Made by a program: the position numbers and the translations under genes
The notes under the pieces: generated by a model
Database searches by the model: none
Told to the model about the DNA's origin: nothing
The model's input: only the letters and a program-made list of their open reading frames with translations
Origin: Acidobacteriota bacterium
GTDB taxonomy: Bacteria > Acidobacteriota > Thermoanaerobaculia > Thermoanaerobaculales > Thermoanaerobaculaceae
Reading direction: 5' to 3'
Assembly: GCA_027458945.1 (NCBI GenBank)
Contig: DAIDOU010000245.1
Location: forward strand, 1 to 9,726
Length of the DNA stretch: 9,726 bases
Shown here: positions 5,762 to 9,726 of the stretch, one piece after another
How positions within the stretch are numbered: the first letter of the stretch is position 1
Layout: every line of letters starts with the position of its first letter

Positions 5762-8700
5762 GTTGCCGAGAGCCTCCGCAGGCTGCCCGGTACCGGCGTG
5801 CCGCCGCCGCTCGATGCGGCGGGCGAGGCGGTCGAACGCGAGGTAGATCACGGGCGTCGTGTACAGGGTCAGGATTTGGCTGAAGATCAGCCCACCGACG
5901 ATGGTGATGCCGAGAGGCCGGCGCAGCTCCGCGCCGATCCCGCCACCCAGCGCCAGCGGCACGCCGGCCAGCAGCGCCGCCATGGTCGTCATCAGGATCG
6001 GCCGGAAGCGCAGCAGCGCCGCCTGGTAGATCGCCTCGCCCGGCGGCTTCTTCTCCTTGCGCTGCGCGTCGAGCGCGAAGTCGATCATCATGATCGCGTT
6101 CTTCTCCACGATGCCGATCAGCAGGATGATGCCGATCAGGGCGATGACCGAGAACTCGGTGTGGAACAGCATCAGCGACAGCAGCGCGCCGACGCCGGCG
6201 GACGGCAGCGTGGAGAGGATCGTGACCGGGTGGATGTAGCTCTCGTAGAGCACCCCGAGCAGGATGTAGACCGTGACGATCGCCGCCAGGATCAGGAACG
6301 GCGTGTGGACCAGCGACGCGCGGAACGCCTGAGCCGTTCCCTGGAACGCGGTCTGGATGCTCGCCGGCAGCCCGAGTTCGTCCCTCGCCTTGTCGATCGC
6401 CTGCACCGCCTCGCCGAGCGAGGCCCGCGAGGCGAGGTTGAACGAGACGGTCACGACGGGAAACTGGCCCTGGTGGTTGATGGCGAGCGGCGCGTTGGTG
6501 GTCTCGACCGTCGTGAACGCGGCCAGGGGCACCGAGCCACCCCCGGCCGAGCGGAGAAAGACGTTGCCGAGCTGCGCCGGCCCCTGCTGGAACGCCGGCT
6601 GCGACTCGAGCACGACGCGGTATTGGTTCAGCTCGGTGAACATCGTCGAGATCTGGCGCTGGCCGAAAGAGTCGTAGAGGGCGTTGTCGAGGTCGAGCGG
6701 CGTGATCCCCAGGCGGGACGCGGTGGTCCGGTCGAGCGTCAGGCGCGCTTCCAGACCGTGGCTCTGCTGGTCGGACGCGACGTCGCGGAGTTCCGGGAGC
6801 TGATGCAGGCGGTCGATGAAGCGGGGCGCCCACTGTGCCAGCTCGCGCCCGTCCGGGTCCTCGAGGCTGTACTGGTACTGCGTGCGGCTGACGCGGTCCT
6901 CGACCGTCAGGTCCTGGACCGGCTGCATGAACAGCGTGATGCCCTCCACCTTGGCGAGCTCCGGCTGCAGCCGGCGGATGATCGCACTGGCGCTCGCGCC
7001 GCGCTCGGCCAACGGCTTGAGGTTGATCTGGATGCGGCCGCTGTTCATCGTCGTGTTGGTGCCGTCGATGCCGATGAACGACGACAGGCTCTCCACCCCC
7101 GGGTCGTTGAGGATCGCGCCGGCGAGCGCCTGCTGACGGTCGGCCATCGCCGGGAACGAGATGGTCTGCGCGGCCTCCGAGATCCCGAGGATCACGCCGG
7201 TGTCCTGCACCGGGAAGAACCCCTTGGGGATCACGACGTAGAGCAGGACCGTCGAGACCAGGGTCGCCACGGCGACCAGCAGCGTCGCCGGCTGGTGCTT
7301 GAGCACCCACGAGAGTGTCCGGCCGTAGAACGCGATTACGGCATCCCACGCGCGCTGTGAGCTGCGGAAGAGGCGCGTCTGGTCCTCCTCGCGCTTCAGG
7401 TGCAGGAGCTTGGCGGACATCATCGGCGTCAGGGTCAGGGATACCGCGGCGGAGATCAGGATCGTCACCGACAGGGTCACGGCGAACTCGCGGAACAGGC
7501 GGCCGACGACGTCGCCCATGAACAGGAGCGGGATGAGGACCGCGATCAGCGACACGGTCAACGACAGGATGGTGAAGCCGATCTGCGCCGAGCCCTTGAG
7601 CGCCGCCTCGAGCGGCGGCACCCCCTCCTCGATGTAGCGCGAGATGTTCTCGATCATTACGATGGCGTCGTCGACCACGAACCCGGTCGAAATCGTCAGC
7701 GCCATGAGGGTAAGGTTGTTGAGGCTGTAGCCGAGCAGGTACATGGCGCCGAACGTGCCGACCAGCGAAAGCGGCACCGCCACGCTCGGGATCACCGTGC
7801 CTGCGGCCGTGCGCAGGAAGAGGAAGATCACCATCACCACGAGGCCGATCGTGAGCAGGAGCTCGAACTCGACGTCGTGGACCGAGGCGCGGATCGTCGT
7901 CGTCCGGTCGGTGAGGATCGCGACCTTGATCGCCGAAGGCAACGAGGCGCGGAGCTGCGGCAGCAGCGTCTTGATCCGATCGACGACCGCGATGATGTTG
8001 GCGCCCGGCTGGCGCTGGATGTTGAGGATGACGGCCGGCGTCTGGTTGACCCACGCCGCCTGCCTGACGTTCTCGGTATCGTCGATCACGTTGGCGACGT
8101 CGGCGAGTCGCACCGGCGAGCCGTTGCGGTACGCGATGATCAGCGGCCGGTACTGGGCGGACGAGAGCAGCTGATCGTTGGCCCAGATCGAGTACGACTG
8201 CGTTTTCCCGTCGAAGGCGCCCTTGGCCTGGTTGACGTTCGTCTGTGCGATCGCCGTGCGGACGTCTTCCATCGTCAGCCCGTACGAGGAGAGCGCGGTC
8301 GGGTTCACTTGCACGCGCACGGCGGGCTTCTGGCCGCCGCTGATGCTCACCAGACCGACGCCCGGGAGCTGCGCGATCTTCTGCGCGAACCTCGTGTCGG
8401 CGAAGTCCTCGACCTTGGGCAGCGGCAGCGTGTCCGAGGTGAGCGCGAGCGTCAGGACGGGCGCGTCGGCGGGGTTGATCTTGCTGTAGATGGGGGGGTT
8501 GGGTAGGTCCCTCGGAAGGTACGTGCCGGCCGCGTTGATCGCCGCCTGCACCTCCTGCTCGGCGACGTCGATGTTGAGGTCGAGCACGAACTGCAGCGTG
8601 ATCAACGAGCTCCCCGCCGAGCTCGAAGACGTCATCTGGTTGAGCCCCGGCATCTGCCCGAACTGGCGCTCGAGCGGCGCCGTGACCGCCGACGCCATCA

Positions 8701-8872
8701 CGTCGGGGCTCGCGCCCGGGTAGAACGTCACGATCTGGATCGTCGGATAGTCGACCTGCGGCAGCGCCGAGACCGGGAGCAGCTTGAAACCGATGGCGCC
8801 GGCGATCAGGATCGCGGCCATCAACAGCGAGGTGGCGATCGGCCGCAGGATGAACGGACGGGAGGGGTTCAT
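5747..8872 (-). CDS. mdtB: RND multidrug efflux pump subunit, MdtB/MuxB-like
   Basis: A complete 1041-aa HAE1-family RND pump (E. coli MdtB is about 1040 aa). It starts MNPSRPFILRPIATSLLM, with TM1 at about 12-30, TM2-6 at about 336-485, TM7 about 528-546 and TM8-12 about 856-1012, and large periplasmic domains after TM1 and TM7. The TM4 relay aspartates are D401-D402 in GFVVDDAIVMIEN; the TM10 lysine is K924. MdtB-type segments include LPQVDYPTIQIVTFYPGASPDVM, split here as LPQVDYPTIQ (37-46) and YPGASPDVM (51-59), plus FIGIDGTN and QDLTVEDRVSRTQYQY (653-668). One deviation: the residue before K924 is Glu (IVEKNAIMMIDF), whereas MdtB and MdtC of E. coli and the partner pump here have Lys. 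The ATG overlaps the adaptor stop (ATGA), with only a weak AGAG upstream, so translation is likely coupled. The C-terminal tail (about 1013-1041) is basic and poorly conserved. Function as the partner of the MdtC-like subunit is inferred from orthology and context. Confidence 0.96.
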   Translation of the reverse strand: MNPSRPFILRPIATSLLMAAILIAGAIGFKLLPVSALPQVDYPTIQIVTFYPGASPDVMASAVTAPLERQFGQMPGLNQMTSSSSAGSSLITLQFVLDLNIDVAEQEVQAAINAAGTYLPRDLPNPPIYSKINPADAPVLTLALTSDTLPLPKVEDFADTRFAQKIAQLPGVGLVSISGGQKPAVRVQVNPTALSSYGLTMEDVRTAIAQTNVNQAKGAFDGKTQSYSIWANDQLLSSAQYRPLIIAYRNGSPVRLADVANVIDDTENVRQAAWVNQTPAVILNIQRQPGANIIAVVDRIKTLLPQLRASLPSAIKVAILTDRTTTIRASVHDVEFELLLTIGLVVMVIFLFLRTAAGTVIPSVAVPLSLVGTFGAMYLLGYSLNNLTLMALTISTGFVVDDAIVMIENISRYIEEGVPPLEAALKGSAQIGFTILSLTVSLIAVLIPLLFMGDVVGRLFREFAVTLSVTILISAAVSLTLTPMMSAKLLHLKREEDQTRLFRSSQRAWDAVIAFYGRTLSWVLKHQPATLLVAVATLVSTVLLYVVIPKGFFPVQDTGVILGISEAAQTISFPAMADRQQALAGAILNDPGVESLSSFIGIDGTNTTMNSGRIQINLKPLAERGASASAIIRRLQPELAKVEGITLFMQPVQDLTVEDRVSRTQYQYSLEDPDGRELAQWAPRFIDRLHQLPELRDVASDQQSHGLEARLTLDRTTASRLGITPLDLDNALYDSFGQRQISTMFTELNQYRVVLESQPAFQQGPAQLGNVFLRSAGGGSVPLAAFTTVETTNAPLAINHQGQFPVVTVSFNLASRASLGEAVQAIDKARDELGLPASIQTAFQGTAQAFRASLVHTPFLILAAIVTVYILLGVLYESYIHPVTILSTLPSAGVGALLSLMLFHTEFSVIALIGIILLIGIVEKNAIMMIDFALDAQRKEKKPPGEAIYQAALLRFRPILMTTMAALLAGVPLALGGGIGAELRRPLGITIVGGLIFSQILTLYTTPVIYLAFDRLARRIERRRHAGTGQPAEALGNGERD
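6179..6253 (-). repeat. Paralogous near-identical DNA block in the mdtB-like gene (copy 1)
   Basis: Partner of the block at 3063-3137. The two copies are in the same orientation and the same codon phase; identity runs 24 nt without interruption from 6179 and stays high to 6253. Confidence 0.7.
8869..8872 (-). other. ATGA start/stop overlap between the adaptor and mdtB-like genes
   Basis: On the minus strand the mdtB-like ATG (8872-8870) overlaps the adaptor TGA (8871-8869). No strong Shine-Dalgarno precedes it; the upstream bases are GCAGCAGAGCTC. Re-initiation by terminating ribosomes is the likely mode of translation. Confidence 0.75.
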
Positions 8873-9726
8873 GAGCTCTGCTGCCGCGCGCCGTTCGACT
8901 TCGCCAGCGTGACCGGCGTGCCGGGCTGCAGCTTGTCCACCCCGTCCACGACCACGACGTCGCCGGCGGCGATCCCGCTCCGCAACGCCGTCGTGTCGCC
9001 CTCGGTCATCTGCACCACCACCGTGCGCATCTCGACGGTGGAGTCCGGCTTGACCACGTAGACGTAGGTCGATCGCGGGCTGCGCTGGATCGCGGCCGTG
9101 GGCACCAGAACGACCCGGTGCAACGTCTCGACCAGCAGGCGAGTGTTGACGAACTGGTTCGGGTAGAGCGCCGAGTCCTGGTTGGGGAACTGGGCCCGCA
9201 TCCGGATCGTGCCGGTCGAGGGATCGATCTGGTTGTCGATCGCCAGCAGCGAGCCGGTCGCGATCTTGCGCTTGAAGTCGCGGTCCCACGCCTCGACGAC
9301 GAGGTCGGGCGCCTTCCGCCGCTGCTGCAGGACCGCCTGCAGCTGGTCGGCCGCGATCGTGAAGATCACGGTGATCGGCTGCTGCTGCGTGATCACCAGC
9401 AGTCCGGTCTGGTCGGAGGCGTGCACGATGTTGCCCGGATCGACCAGCCGCAACCCGACGATGCCGGAGATCGGCGCCGTGATCCGGCTGTAGGTCAGGT
9501 TGAGCTTCGCGCTCTCCACCTGCGCGCGGTCGCTCTTGATCGCCGCCTCGATCTGGTCCACGGTGGCCGCCTGCGTGTCGAGCTGCTGCGCCGAGACCGA
9601 GTTCTCCTTGATCAGGACCCGGTAGCGTTCGAGGTCGACCTTGGCGTTCGCCAGCGCCGCCTCGTCCTTGGCGAGCTGCCCCTCGGCCTGGTGGAGCTGG
9701 ACCTCGAACGGCCGGGGGTCGATCTG
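8869..9726 (-). CDS. mdtA: RND efflux periplasmic adaptor (membrane-fusion protein), MdtA/MuxA-like, C-terminal part
   Basis: The frame is open to the right edge, so the N-terminus (signal peptide and first lipoyl half) lies outside; 285 residues are visible. They begin QIDPRPFEVQLHQAEGQLAK, which matches the start of the alpha-hairpin in MdtA. The coiled-coil hairpin covers about 5-77, with the tip near ENSVSAQQLD (41-50). The second lipoyl half is SRITAPISGIVGLRLVDPGN (80-99), the beta-barrel domain runs about 110-200 (VVEAWDRD, SLLAIDNQIDPSTGTIRMRA, ALYPNQFVN) and the membrane-proximal domain about 203-275 (VVLVPTAAIQ, GIAAGDVVVVDGVDKL). Adaptors of this family link the RND trimer to the outer-membrane channel. 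An internal GTG at 9561 could be taken as a start, but it falls inside the conserved hairpin and must be Val56 of the visible fragment. It leads the operon, so the promoter and any regulator lie beyond the window. Confidence 0.95.
   Translation of the reverse strand, partial: QIDPRPFEVQLHQAEGQLAKDEAALANAKVDLERYRVLIKENSVSAQQLDTQAATVDQIEAAIKSDRAQVESAKLNLTYSRITAPISGIVGLRLVDPGNIVHASDQTGLLVITQQQPITVIFTIAADQLQAVLQQRRKAPDLVVEAWDRDFKRKIATGSLLAIDNQIDPSTGTIRMRAQFPNQDSALYPNQFVNTRLLVETLHRVVLVPTAAIQRSPRSTYVYVVKPDSTVEMRTVVVQMTEGDTTALRSGIAAGDVVVVDGVDKLQPGTPVTLAKSNGARQQSS

Noticed and set aside
4503..5846. A 447-codon plus-strand open frame opposite the mdtC-like gene
   Set aside because: Same antisense composition (Arg, Asp, His repeats), no Shine-Dalgarno noted, and it crosses the mdtC/mdtB junction without relation to either gene.
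5798..7360. A 520-codon open frame on the plus strand, opposite the mdtB-like gene
   Set aside because: Its translation is a low-complexity Arg/Asp/Gln/His-rich string with no recognisable domain. It is the antisense of a G+C-rich gene whose protein matches MdtB along its whole length.
5751..8054. In-frame extension of the mdtC-like gene upstream to 8054 (apparent 1804-aa protein)
   Set aside because: The extra 768 residues are an out-of-frame reading of the mdtB-like gene and match nothing. The conserved RND N-terminus begins at 5750 with a Shine-Dalgarno.
7400..8506. A 368-codon plus-strand open frame opposite the mdtB-like gene
   Set aside because: Antisense shadow with the same charged low-complexity composition and no domain.
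8873..9289. In-frame extension of the mdtB-like gene into the adaptor gene
   Set aside because: It is an out-of-frame reading of the adaptor. The ATG at 8872 gives the standard RND N-terminus.

Overview
The window comes from a high-G+C Gram-negative (two-membrane) bacterium. G and C dominate third codon positions throughout, and the main operon encodes an envelope-spanning RND efflux system with its own outer-membrane channel. The sequence alone does not fix the phylum; a proteobacterium, myxobacterium, acidobacterium or similar soil or groundwater lineage would all fit.

Layout from left to right. (1) Bases 1-145, minus strand: the first 48 codons of a PilZ-domain (c-di-GMP receptor) protein, cut by the window edge, with a good -10 box (TATAAT) just upstream. 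(2) Bases 146-354: a divergent intergenic region. (3) Bases 355-969, plus strand: a complete 204-aa Mn-type superoxide dismutase with a strong ribosome binding site. (4) Bases 970-1065: a short convergent intergenic region rich in G+C inverted repeats but with no clear terminator. (5) Bases 1066-9726, minus strand: a tightly packed efflux operon. In transcription order it holds an MdtA-type membrane-fusion protein (5' end outside the window), an MdtB-type RND pump, an MdtC-type RND pump, and a NodT/OprM-type outer-membrane lipoprotein channel.

The four efflux genes form one system. The two paralogous RND subunits are expected to form a heterotrimer in the inner membrane, the adaptor bridges the periplasm, and the channel completes the path to the outside. 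The gene order (adaptor, pump, pump, channel) is that of Pseudomonas MuxABC-OpmB. In E. coli mdtABCD-baeSR the pumps are instead followed by an MFS gene and a two-component system, and TolC is borrowed from elsewhere. Every junction is a start/stop overlap (ATGA, TTGA, TGATG), so translational coupling is likely. The mdtC-like gene appears to start with TTG.

I found no mobile element, CRISPR array, tRNA, rRNA or clearly undescribed system. The many other long open frames are G+C-driven shadows of the efflux genes. The items most worth a second look are the TTG start and what it may do to pump-subunit ratio, a Lys-to-Glu difference beside the proton-relay lysine of the MdtB-like pump, the unusual N-terminus of the channel lipoprotein, and near-identical DNA blocks shared by the two pump genes.
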